A stretch of 64,000 nucleotides of DNA from Begonia masoniana (GCA_022432975.1 CM039510.1:30492412-30556411), one strand, 5' to 3'. Shown: positions 37,139 through 46,614, counted from the stretch's first letter. The notes: generated by a model from the sequence alone, not told the origin. Translations and numbers: made by a program.

Positions 37139-39354
37139 TGTAGCACCTGGCACTATTGACATGGTTTATTTCAATGATTAATGGTGTACGTTTTATGGAA
37201 GAAAATGGGAGAAATAGGGATTAGGTTAAAGTTGGTTAGCCAAGGGCATATGCGTAATTTGTGAAACATGTGATATAAATGAAGGGTTTAGTGAAGGTTT
37301 AGCCACCACTGTTTTTCACTTTCCTTTTTCGACGCTCAGCTCAGCAGATTCCTCTCGGCATTTTCCTCTCCGATTTCTTCAACCTAGGTGAGTTTTACTT
37401 CGATTTCTTGCTATTTTAGTGGTTAGATAATAGAGGGGTTGTAGAATGAGTGTGTTGAGAGTGCTGTAAGTGAGGGTTAGATTCGGGTTTTGTGTTGAAT
37501 CAGGGAATGCTCGAAGAACAGAGTTCCCAACTAGTTTCCTTAGATTTCTGGATGGTTTAGAATGAAGCTTAGTGAAGATTTAATTAATGCTCGGTTTTTG
37601 GTTTTAGGTTTGAGCAAACTCCCGAAGTAGCTTACAACCAAACATTTTCCAGGAAGCCAGGTAAGTAGAGTATGTGTGTGCCTTCGGGCCTACATTACAA
37701 AACAGTAAGGTGTATGTATGTTTTGCATGATTTCAATCAGTTTGGCATGTATCATGTTTTTGTAAGCACACAAAAATGAATTTACTGATATAGTGGCATG
37801 GTGAGACATGAACAAATTGAATCAGTTAAGCTATTAAGGGAACTAATTCGCCGCTTAATCGAGTTAGAGGATATTTAACTTTGGGAAAATTGATCCGCTT
37901 CCCATCGAATAGGGGGATCAAGATCAGCTATTAAGGGAACTAATCCGCCCCTTAATCGAGTTAGATGATGTATATTTTAGGAAAATTGATCTGCTTCCCA
38001 TCGAACAGGGGGATCAACAGAGAACGATTATAAATGCTACATGAACTATGAGAGTAGAAACAACATGAATAGGATTTATGTTTCAGTATTTCATTTCATT
38101 ATTGCTCTACTTATTTAGCATTAGGCTAATAGATGAGTTTTGTGATGTAGGTGAAGAAATGACTGGAGGTGTGTTCCCTTAACATTTTGAGGATTAGAAG
38201 CAGTTGGAGGAGTGCATCCAGGCAATGACTTGACAACTGATGAGGCGGTTTAACTAATGACAGTATGTGTTGTGTTAGTGGACAAATGTTTAAGTAAAGT
38301 GTGCTGAGAGTTCTAATGACAGTGATAGTTTTAATGATTTGATACGTTTTTGAAATTATTCTGATAATGAGATTTGATTGGTTTTAACTGGAGTTTTCTT
38401 TCTGGATTTTGATTTATGGATTTAAGTTGTTTTGAATGGCTGCTGTCAAAATTTTATTAGTTCTCTTGTAGTCAGAATCGTCCACTGATTAGTGCATAAT
38501 CGGTTAAAGTATTGTTTAGTTGTTGGGAATGTCGTCTAGAGTTGTGGATGAATTATCGTCCAAAGTTGTGGACGAGAACATCGTCCAAAGTTGTAAGCAA
38601 AAACAGTCATCTGTTCTGTGGACAAAATAGTCGTCCAAAGTTGTCGTCCATTCTGCGGGCGGAAACAGTCGTCTAAAGTCATCAGGTAATTCGAAGGTAA
38701 AATAGTCGTCCAAAGTTGTCATCCACGGTCTATGGACGTTAGTCCGTGGACGATGAGTTCATGTAGTCCCATGGACGATGAAGTCACGTGACCCATGGAC
38801 GATAAAGTCACGTGGTCCGTGGACGATAAATCTAAGTAAGTCTGTGGACGAAAATCTGTAGACGTTAAACCTATGTAGTCGTGGACGAGAGGAACAATGG
38901 TTCAAAGTTATAAGTAAATTGTCGTAGAGAGCAGTGGATGAGTCTTCATCCAAGGTAGTCGTCCAGAGTGTTGTTGTCCAAGGCGATGTCATTCTGGGTA
39001 CGTTTCCTAGAATCGCGTCGTCCAAAGTTGCTTGTCCAGAGTCCGTCGTCCAGAGTCGTAGACAAGTATATTGTCCAAGGTTAGGAACGACAGACTCTGT
39101 GGATGCCAGATCGCCCATTTGTGTCAAACTGGTTGTAGTTGTCGAATGAATGTTTCGAACGTTTTCTCTTTATTATTTTATTTAAACTGAAAGATTCTTG
39201 TAGCCAGTTTTCGAATGTCTATGTTTTACATGAATGTTTTCCCCTGCAAGTTTTTGTTAGATTAAACGATGTATCCATAGACAAAGTTTTAAATTTTTAG
39301 TTCAGTTCAGTGAGAGTGTGTAGCGAACCGGGTTTATTAATTCAGGACGTTACA
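37139..39354 (+). repeat. Element D 3' LTR
   Basis: 2216 bp, starting TGTAGCACCTGG and ending GGACGTTACA. TATAAAT at 37274-37280; donor GTGAGT at 37388; acceptor AG at 37606-37607; 53-nt micro-exon 37608-37660; donor GTAAGT at 37661; acceptor AG at 38149-38150. Left arm CCTACATTACAAAAC (37689-37703) pairs with GTTTTGTGATGTAGG (38137-38151), the one difference giving a G-U pair. Hairpins at 37830-38010, where TGGGAA..TTCCCA replaces TGGGAG..CTCCCA of other families. TCGTCCAAAG/GTGGACGA array at 38525-39090. Confidence 0.9.
38525..39090 (+). repeat. TCGTCCAAAGTTG / GTGGACGA motif array
   Basis: Many irregularly spaced copies of TCGTCCAAAG and of GTGGACGA or close variants, partly complementary (TCGTCCA and TGGACGA). 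Also present in the partner piece at 26213-26480. Confidence 0.85.
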
Positions 39355-39711
39355 AAAGGACATGCGCCAAATACATGATCATGCAAGGATTAAAAAGTCA
39401 CATACACATACAAGTGCGAGTGCATGCAAATCACGTAGGAGACATCTCATTCACCCAAACCTATTCAAATACATTAAAATCATGTTCAAATGGAGTTTAA
39501 ACATGAATGACATCCGATCATGCAAGGGATCACACATTGCACGATTTTCTTAATTATCTTTTTAATGTTTATTTATTTTCTTTTATCATTTTTTTAATTA
39601 AAACTTGTAGATCATTTAAAGGCAAAACACTCATTGGTTTAGAGGAACAAGATTGAATAAAATTTGAATTTTTTTTAAGAGAGGATTTCTCTTTAGTTCT
39701 TTATGAAAAAT

Positions 39712-40012
39712 TGTTGTGTAATCCAGTGATTCATAACTCAGAGATGAGCAAAGTTACTTATCTATATTGCTTCCAAACGTTTTACAGAGAAAAGGAAATA
39801 GAAAAGGAAAGATAAACAGTAAAAATGAAAACAGACAATTCATTCCACACCTACTCACACCCCCTTCCTGTTGGTTGTATCTACTTCTCTTTCTAACAGC
39901 TTGGACACGTCAGCAGCTTGCCCTTGTACTTGTGTTGGGCTCTCCTGTGTTTGCTGCACTTCATCCTGGTAGCCCAGCTGTGCAGCCCACCATGGAGGCC
40001 CCTTCCATGACA
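39712..40012 (-). repeat. Element K 3' LTR (minus sense)
   Basis: 301 bp, ends TG..CA, paired with 42512-42810. Confidence 0.92.
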
Positions 40013-40039
40013 ATCCTCCCCCTTTAACGTATCATTGTC

Positions 40040-40916
40040 CTCAAGGATAATAATTTGGAGAGCAACAGAATCATATGCTCTTTGATGCTCGGCTTCTTCA
40101 ACACTCTGCCTCGTCTCTGTGCTCATACGTTTACCATTGTTGTTGTAGTCATGAGAAACCAGATGCCAGTTTTTCATTTGTGGATCGAATACTTCAACAG
40201 ATTATAGCGAAATCAATCCTCCGTTGTTGGTGGTAACACCTCCAACAATGTAAAGCTTGTTGTTTAAAACGCATGTTTTACTATAAGCTCTTCCAATTGA
40301 CATCGGGCTGGTCTCAGTCCATGCATTTAACACTAGATCATACCTCAAAACACGATTAATGGCTAAAGCTTTTGAAAATCCCCCAAGCACATACAGACAT
40401 CCATCAACGGCTCCAACAGAACAACCACATAATTGCTTTTTATCATTAACATCCTTTCTCCCAATCCAAGCCATTATAGCATCTGTTATTGGAACACTCG
40501 AGTCAGCCATGTCCCACATTTGTAGCCTGGCTAAACCTTTCTTAGATTTATCTGGAAAACAATGGCTTGACACTGGTGGCAACCTTTGCCAGATACCAGC
40601 CAAGGACCAATGCATACCATAAAAGTATATCATTCTTGTCTTTTGTCAATACGTAGAGCCACTCTTTGATTTTTCCAAATTCTTTTCTTATGTCAAAAAG
40701 TTCATGACTCGTAAGTGCCGCTTTCCAGGCCCTTGACACCAACTTAGGTGGCCAGTATAATATCCTAGGAACCCTCGCAAGAATTTGAAAAGATATCTCA
40801 TCTGGAAGAATGGGAATTAGTCTTTGGTTCTCATTGTTATCATTTGGGGTCAGATTTTGCGGATTGAAACCTTCACCATTTGCTAGAATCATGCAGTTCA
40901 CTCTCTGGACTTCCAA
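40040..40916 (-). pseudogene. Captured F-box/kelch-repeat gene fragment
   Basis: From 40916 the frame gives an F-box: LIPILPDEISFQILARVPR followed by PKLVSRAWKAALTS, typical of plant F-box/kelch proteins (At1g22040-like), substrate adaptors of SCF ubiquitin ligases. A shift near 40600 moves it to the next frame, with IWQRLPP, CGCSVGAVDGCLYVLGGFS and RAYSKTCVLNNKLYIVGGV, two kelch-type blocks. A TAA near 40202 then interrupts it and VFDPQMKNW continues beyond. About half of a normal kelch propeller is present, so it cannot be functional as it stands. Confidence 0.85.
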
Positions 40917-41196
40917 AAATGTTTCGGCTCAAAACTCCCCCCAATGTTGATCGTCTCTTGATTACACCTCGAAGAAGAACAGAAATCAATCCACCATCTT
41001 TGACAGACTTTCCAGCATTCTTGGAGACTGAAAAGTCACCAATACCTTCTTCTTCCCTAGATGCATTTGAAATACCTCTCTGTAAAGGCTTGAGAAGTTC
41101 ACTTCCATCGAGGAAAATACAAAATTGAGGCATATAATACAATTTTTTTCTTGTCGATTTATAGTTCAGAATCTTACAAATTAAAACTTCGAATGA
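40873..41196 (-). pseudogene. Element K, unidentified continuation of the fused frame
   Basis: About 107 codons continuing the fused open frame to its stop at 40873. An AT-rich, intron-like part comes first (to about 41110), then a Ser/Gly-rich part containing [13 protein letters not shown] and [17 protein letters not shown] do not recognise it. It could be the 5' untranslated region or N-terminus of the F-box gene captured next. Confidence 0.4.
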
Positions 41197-41307
41197 ACTC
41201 ACGATAAGAATTGCTGGACTCTCGGGATCCCTTTTTCCTTCCAGAATTTGTTCTCCACAAAGAATTTCCTTCCAGGAGGATCCTAAAGCTGCCTTGATCA
41301 GAACCAA
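41197..41307 (-). pseudogene. Captured fragment resembling CMSS1 (pre-ribosome protein)
   Basis: Fused in frame after the CSN7 piece. [13 protein letters not shown] and [15 protein letters not shown] resemble a conserved block of plant CMSS1/Cms1-like proteins. After PAILI the DNA reads GTGAGTTCATTC and turns AT-rich, so the segment may carry the beginning of an unspliced intron. The identification is from memory of the family and is only moderately certain. Confidence 0.45.
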
Positions 41308-41313
41308 AATCAT

Positions 41314-41904
41314 ATTAACAACCCATTTTATCTTCTCTTGTATTGTGACTAGTAAGTTGTCGGATGTGACCAACCAGTTGGATAATGTTTGTATCATATT
41401 CCCAAGTTGTTCAGGTCTCAGAACTCTCCCTACAGCAAATTGGACCTCAAAACATCTCCGCAACTGATCCAACTTTTCTCTTACTATGCCCGTATACCCG
41501 CACTCATTAATGAGAAAATCTTCAAGTGCACGCACATTTTTCACATCCAATAGCTGCATTAGTTCATTGTAGGGTAGAAACTTATTTGTTTCTGCCACGG
41601 TAAGAACTGTAAGCTGCTTAAGCTTGAGGACCTGGTCAGGGCCCAACTGTGGAAGGTGGCAAGAATTCCTCTTATAGTCACCCCATGTGTCATGAACAAA
41701 CATGTGAAGCAAATCAAGGTAAGCAGAATTTTCAGTTCCTTCAAGCTCGATGACATTTGGAACGGCGAGAATCTCAGAAAAAGCGAAGAGAGTAGGGTGA
41801 GAGGTGGCCTCGGCGACCACCGACCCAAGCGCTGAACTCTTGAGAGCCGATGCTTGCTTCACGAACTATTCAATAATTTTTGCTTGCTTCTTCTCTAAAT
41901 CCAT
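41314..41904 (-). pseudogene. Captured COP9 signalosome subunit 7 (CSN7) fragment
   Basis: About 197 codons reading closely as plant CSN7 (FUS5), a PCI-domain subunit of the COP9 signalosome that removes NEDD8 from cullin-RING ligases. Recognisable blocks are [81 protein letters not shown] and TIQEKIKW. The natural start is present at 41904, but a TAG at 41866-41868 interrupts it 12 codons in. No introns are visible although plant CSN7 genes have several, which favours capture from spliced RNA. The C-terminal third is missing; at about 41314 the frame passes into a different gene fragment. Confidence 0.88.
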
Positions 41905-42072
41905 TTGCCCCGATTTCGGAGGCATAATCTTATCTGGATAGAGCTCATCCATTTCTAAATCCATGTCCAGTGATATATCACCAGAAGCTTTTTGTTCATG
42001 TAAGAATTGTCCAATCATCTTCGAAGGCGGATCGTCCAAAGCTAGCTGTTGTTGAGCCAGTGGAAGAATCAC
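41866..42072 (-). pseudogene. Element K leader ORF with an unidentified captured segment
   Basis: A 68-codon frame running into the CSN7 fragment. Residues 1-56 include the acidic run SLDMDLEMDEL, which I cannot assign; it may be another captured exon. From residue 57 (position 41904) it reads MDLEKKQAKIIE, the CSN7 N-terminus, then stops at TAG (41866-41868). Confidence 0.5.
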
Positions 42073-42499
42073 CGTCGTCGCTTTTGACGATCACTTCGCT
42101 ACGCACAGGGAGTTCAGTGTCCTTCATTGACAGGCGCCGATCGAGAAGACGAGTTCGATCTTCAGAATCAGAGTCTAAGAGAATGGGGAGCTCTGATACC
42201 GATTTTCACCCAGAGTCAGTTACCCCCGGTTGATGTACTCCGGTGCTCGACTGAGACTGAGCCAATTTTGTCAGCATGGAAAAAAATCGCCTCCTGCTGT
42301 GCTGTCGACTGTTGGACCAGGGTGTGGAATGTCCTATCCTATGTAATTAGCAGATCTTGAAAAGCTTGGCCGGTGGTGGCCACCTGAGTGCTTAAATCGG
42401 GCATCGCGTTTTGCAATCCTTGGAGCCCGTTGGTGAGCTTCTACAGGCTCTCTTCTTCTGAATTCGCTCTAGTTTCAGCCATCCCTCTCATTGTGGCAG

Positions 42500-42510
42500 T
42501 TCTGATACCA
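42500..42510 (-). other. Element K primer binding site
   Basis: TGGTATCAGAA in minus sense, one base from the LTR; matches the initiator tRNA-Met 3' end. Confidence 0.85.
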
Positions 42511-42511
42511 C

Positions 42512-42810
42512 TGTTGTGTAATCCAGGGATTCACAACTCAGAGATGAGCAAAGTTACTCATCTATATTGCTTCCAAAAATTTTATAGAGAAAAAAAAAAT
42601 AGAAAAGGAAAGATAAACAATAAAAATGAAAACAGACAATTCATTCCACACCTCACGCCCCCTTCCTGTTGGTTTTATCTACTTCTCTTTCTAACAGCCT
42701 GGACACGTCAGCAGCTTGCCCTTGTACATGGGTTGGGCTCTCCTGTGTTTGCTGCACTTCATCCTGGTAGCCCAGCTGTGCAGCCCGCCATGGAGGCCCC
42801 TTCCATGACA
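42512..42810 (-). repeat. Element K 5' LTR (minus sense)
   Basis: 299 bp, paired with 39712-40012; the primer site abuts it. Confidence 0.92.
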
Positions 42811-43039
42811 AAAATCTCGATCTTCTTTAAGTCATACTTGAAGAATCTAGCTTGATAGTTTTGGTTATTACCAATAAGTTTGGTTTGGGTCAAGCTCCTA
42901 TTTCGATAATTAAAGTTCCATCAAATTCTTTGATTGGAGTTTAGTTCCTTGCTTTGTTCTTGAATCAAAACGCGTTCTTTTTTTAATTATCCTGTGTGTT
43001 GAAGGGTCTCGGATTTCTTAATATTTGAGGTTCGCATCA

Positions 43040-43500
43040 ATTGGTATAAGAGGTTTGACTCATTTATTCAAGAACCTATCTTTATCAATCTTTCTTTCTT
43101 CTTGCAAGTACAAGAAAAAAAGAGAAGTCTTTCTTCTTTTTCTTGAAAGTCGCAAAAGTAAAAAAAAAAAGAGAAGGAAAATTTTTCTTCGAAAATCTTT
43201 ATCTTTTCCTTGCATTAGAATTTTCTCATAATTGATTTAGATTATTCAATTCAAGTCATTGAGTTATTGCCTTTCTTTGATTTTGGTTCAAAAAATTCTA
43301 CTATTGATTTAGTCATTCTTAAATGTTTGAAGTTTGAGCTTTAAAGTGTGATTTTGATAGTTTGGCTTGTTAAATTTTTACCACCGATCAAGTTTTTATG
43401 TAAGGAACTAGAAGGAAGATCGAGAGGTAAAAGAAAAGAGTGTGAGATTATTCTATAAAATCCATATTTTGATGAAACACGAGTGAAATGACATCCATTG
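43040..43500 (+). other. Element C untranslated leader with large deletion
   Basis: Begins TTGGTATAAGAGG, a poor match to a tRNA primer site, right after the C 5' LTR. It is T/A-rich with no gag or reverse transcriptase; at about 43500 it passes directly to the end of RNase H, so most of gag-pol has been deleted. Confidence 0.55.
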
Positions 43501-44264
43501 AGTGCAAACACGTGAGGAGAGTGTGCCATCCATTATGACCATGAAAGCCTAAAGCACTTAAAGACACAAGGAAAGTTGCACAAGAGACATGTCAAATGGA
43601 TGAAGTTCATAGAAATCTTTCCTTATGTCATCCAATACAAAAAAAAAAAAAAAACGTGGTTGCCGATGCATTGTCAAAAAGGTATGTGCTTATAACTACT
43701 TTACAATGTTAGTTGTTAGGATTTGATTCAATAAAGAATTTATATGAATCATATTTAGATTTTAATATCATTTTGAAAGAATGTGAGAAACATGCATGTA
43801 ATGACTATTATAGACATGAGAGATCTTTATTTAAAAAAGATAAACTTTGTATCCCTAAATATTTTTTAAGAGAATTACTTGTTAGAGAGACTCGTGAAGG
43901 ATGGTTAATGAGACACTTTGGAGTTAATAAAACATTGAGTGTACTTTGTGAATACTTTTATTGGCCGAGAATGAAACATGATGTTCAAGACATTTGTGAT
44001 AAGTGCATTGAGTGTAGGAAGGTCAAATCAAAGACTAGACCTTATGGACAATACACTCCTCTACCTATTTCTAACCAACCTTGGGTGGACATATTAATGA
44101 ATTTTGTGATTGGTTTGTCGAGGACACAAGGATGAAAAGATAGCATATTTGTGGTAGGGGATAGGTTTACTAAGATGACTCACTTTATAGCATGCTCAAA
44201 GACACTGTGAGTGATAGAGATTTTAAGTTCTTAAATCACTTTTGGAGAACTTTGTGGAGTAAGC
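43500..44264 (+). pseudogene. Element C pol: RNase H end and first half of integrase
   Basis: The RNase H end reads as [26 protein letters not shown] across a poly-A tract. 43713-44135 is an open 140-codon stretch with the integrase zinc-binding region (HFGVNKTL, YWPRMKHDVQ, CDKCIECRKVK) and the PWVDILMNFVIGLSRT start of the catalytic core. A stop at 44133 and shifts follow; the core is cut at FWRTLWSK by solo LTR S and resumes at 56782. It is a gypsy-type integrase, possibly of a Reina/Galadriel-like chromovirus. Confidence 0.8.
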
Positions 44265-44336
44265 TGATGTGATCCAAGGACCTATTAAGAGCCAAGTCAA
44301 GACCAAAGGAATCGAAGGACAAATGACAAGATCAAG

Positions 44337-44509
44337 GACAAAGAAGATGTATAAAAATCTACAAGACTTAATCAAAGAAATTCAAGACAAAGAGCCATCA
44401 CACCATGAGCAAAGACCCATTATAATGCAAGACAAAGAAGATGTATAAAAATCTACAAGACTTAATCAAAGAAATTCAAGACAAAGAGCCATCACACCAC
44501 GAGCAAAGA
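44337..44509 (+). repeat. 94-bp tandem duplication in LTR S
   Basis: GACAAAGAAGATG begins copies at 44337 and 44431. The second copy is cut at AAAGA by insertion of Y and completes after it (CCCATTATAATGC at 55960), which independently confirms Y's insertion point. Confidence 0.9.
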
Positions 44510-44649
44510 TGTAATACCTGGTTCTGTTAAACCGTTTCTCTATTCCTTTTTAAACTAATGGCACAATTTATATGGCAATATTAAATGTAGGGTTAGTGAA
44601 TGACTAGGCAAGGGCATAAGGGTAATTAGAAATCTAAAGGTGGATAACG

Positions 44650-44657
44650 TATTTAAG
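44650..44657 (+). promoter_or_regulatory. TATA-like box of element Y LTR
   Basis: TATTTAAG within GGATAACGTATTTAAGG, about 140 bases into the LTR. The same block occurs in LTRs F (26850) and J (59829). A transcription start shortly downstream would make most of the LTR a transcribed leader. Confidence 0.55.
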
Positions 44658-45004
44658 GAAACTATTATTGAAGTAGCCGCCACTGTTTTATTCCATTTCC
44701 TCCCCATTCTCAGCTCCTCAGCTTAGCAGAGCGCGATAGGAGACCCCCCCTTTCGACTTTCTCCAGTGATTTCCTTCGAACTTGGTGAGTTTTGCTTCTA
44801 ATTCTAGCTACATTGTATCTATCGTTGATGGGAGGGATGATATTGAGGTTTTGGGGATTACAGTAAGCGAGTGTTAGTTTCGGTTTTAAGTGGAAATCGG
44901 GAATGCACAACGACTAGAGTTTCCAAAACAGTTTCCCTTAGATTTATAGTGGTTTAGAATGAAGATTAGAGGAAATTTAATGTATGCTCTGTCTATGGTT
45001 ATAG

Positions 45005-45059
45005 GTTCGAGTAATACCCGAAGTAGCTTGCGAACAAGTTTTTCTTTACAGGAGACCAA
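45005..45059 (+). other. Predicted 55-nt micro-exon in the element Y leader
   Basis: Bounded by GGTTATAG before and GTAAGTAAAG after. Equivalent 45-57-nt segments with AG and GT boundaries occur in all the other long LTRs of the window. Splicing is inferred, not shown. Confidence 0.55.
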
Positions 45060-45541
45060 GTAAGTAAAGTACTGTGTGTGCCCTCGGGCCTACATCACAA
45101 AACAGTAGGTTTTGCATGTTTGAGTATTTTCTATATTACATGCATCATGAATTTGAAAGAAAACGAAAATGAATTTTCATGCATTATATGGAAAGGCAAG
45201 TTCAGATTGAAATGCATTGGCGGTTAAGGGAATTAATCCACCCCTTAACTGATGAAGATGATTTATAACATTGGGAGAACTGATCCCACTCCCAAGGGAA
45301 TTGAGGGATCAGAACAGCTATTAAGGGACCTCATCCACCCCTTAACTAATGAAGAGGATGTAGACATTGGGAGAGTTGATCCCACTCCCAAGGGAATCAT
45401 GGAATCTGATCAGTAGACAAACGATGTGAAACTGAGATAAGAAAGTAGAAACTGCATATTTAGGTTTCATGTTTCAGCTTGTCATTTCATTATTGCTTTA
45501 CTTACTTAGCATTAGGCTAATAGATGAGTTTTGTGATGTAG
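45060..45541 (+). ncRNA. Predicted structured intron in the element Y leader
   Basis: Begins GTAAGT and ends TGATGTAG. Its two ends form a perfect 15-bp helix (45089-45103 with 45528-45542), enclosing tandem pairs of small hairpins. Counterparts: A 18197-18677, F 27244-27720, J 60739-61252, D 37661-38150, G 31566-32248, E 25238-25731, N 52075-52659, and on the minus strand H 34648-35509, I 7805-8389 and L 58628-59225. It could equally be a packaging or dimerisation structure. Confidence 0.5.
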
Positions 45542-46614
45542 GTGTTGAGGATACTGCAGGTGAATTTCCTGAGTGTACAGATGATTAGATGTGGTTGGAG
45601 GAGTACATTCATGTCTCGGCTTGGTAAACTGATGAGGCGGGTTAACTGGTGTCAGCAGTTGTTGAGGTTTAGTAGATAATGATTTAGTCTGAGTACGTTG
45701 GGTTTTCATGGCAGTAGAAAATTTTAGCATTTTGAATACGTTTTGAGATTTACTGATACTAGTAATCTGTTGAGTTTTAAATGTTGATTTTTACTGGATT
45801 TGATTAATACTATGGTTTGAGTTGTTTCTGAATGGTCTTGGAGAAGCAAGTAAATTCTTTTCTGTAGATAATGTTGTGTTTCTTTTCTATCGGATGATGT
45901 CGGGTGATTTAGTCATCCGGTGATGTCGAGGGTTAGTTACCGGGCGATATGCGTAATATTTTGTCGTCTAGTGCTCGGGTGAGGTGAGATTTGAAGTGTG
46001 TTTATCACTGGGCTATGTCTTAATTGCTCACGTGAGAAGCACATGTACACCGGATGATGTCCTCTTATTTCACCGGTGGATGTAGAGTAAAGTCGATCGG
46101 ATGAAGGAGATCATCCGGCTGACGTCACCGGTGGATGTAGAGTAAAGCCGATCGGATGAAGGAGATCATCCGGCTGACGTCACCGGTAGATGAAGGATAT
46201 ATTTTGTCGTTTAGTGACCGGATGACAAATCTTATGTTTTGTCGTTTAGTGACCGGATGACAAATCTTATGTTTTGTCGTTTAGTGACCGGTGGATGTCT
46301 TCAAATAGTTTTCCCCTTTTGTTGACTTTGTTCAGCGGACGATGAATTTGACTTTTGCAACCTTTAAAGTATTTTCACGAGTTAAACCTTTGCTTCTTAA
46401 CCAACTGTTCCTTAACATTCCCAACGATTGTTTTAACATGGTTTTGTTAAATTTTATTTTTGTTTAAACGATTTCCGCTGCAAGTTTTCATGTTTTCCTC
46501 AAATGTCCAAATTTTGAATTATGAACGAAGTTTTAAATTTGGTCCAAGTTTTCGTAGAAGTATTCGGGTTTATGAGTAACAAACCGAGTTCAGTAAGCTC
46601 GGGGCGTTTCAGTA

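Larger units (their letters stand above)
19957..39354 (+). mobile_element. Element D: gypsy element with four nested insertions
   Basis: Target duplication AAAGG at 19952-19956 and 39355-39359. The 5' LTR survives as 19957-20774 and 26213-26704 (plus a last base at 28881); the 3' LTR is 37139-39354. Primer site at 28885-28895, shortened gag at 29037-29543, chromodomain-like pol tail near 36655-36745, and polypurine tract AAGGAGGGTAGAT just before 37139. Insertions: E (20775-26212), F (26705-28875), G (30579-33144) and H (34014-36649). No intact enzyme genes remain. Confidence 0.85.
39712..42810 (-). mobile_element. Element K: LTR retroelement carrying host gene fragments
   Basis: LTRs of about 300 bp at 39712-40012 and 42512-42810, with TSD AAAAT at 39707-39711 and 42811-42815. 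In minus sense they start TGTCATGGAAGG and end GATTACACAACA. The initiator-Met primer site (TGGTATCAGAA, 42500-42510) follows the 5' LTR directly and a polypurine tract (AAAGGGGGAGGAT) precedes the 3' LTR, fixing minus orientation. About 2.5 kb of internal sequence has no gag or pol; instead it holds pieces of host genes in the same orientation: a CSN7 fragment, a CMSS1-like fragment and an F-box/kelch fragment. By eye the LTRs differ at about 15 positions. Confidence 0.9.
12530..43039 (+). repeat. Element C 5' LTR (interrupted by hAT, D and K)
   Basis: About 880 bp of LTR sequence in four blocks. Each break coincides with a transposon carrying a target duplication: hAT (ATTAAATG), D (AAAGG) and K (AAAAT). 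The 3' LTR retains the unoccupied hAT site near 57575-57585 and the unoccupied D site near 62990-63005. Confidence 0.8.
44510..46611 (+). repeat. Element Y 5' LTR
   Basis: 2102 bp, TGTAATACCTGG to GGCGTTTCA. TATTTAAG at 44650-44657; donor GTGAGT at 44785; acceptor AG at 45003-45004; 55-nt micro-exon 45005-45059; donor GTAAGT at 45060; acceptor AG at 45540-45541. Arms CCTACATCACAAAAC (45089-45103) and GTTTTGTGATGTAGG (45528-45542) are perfect complements. Hairpins GTTAAGGG..CCCTTAAC and TTGGGAG..CTCCCA repeat at 45228-45410. CGGATGATGT/CGGTGGATGT and TGACGTCACCGG motifs repeat at 45885-46300. Confidence 0.95.

Noticed and set aside
45628..45660. Hammerhead ribozyme signal (CTGATGAG) conserved after the acceptor site in LTRs A, D, F, J and Y
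   Set aside because: No GAAA core strand or proper three-stem arrangement is found nearby, so it is not a hammerhead as far as I can see.
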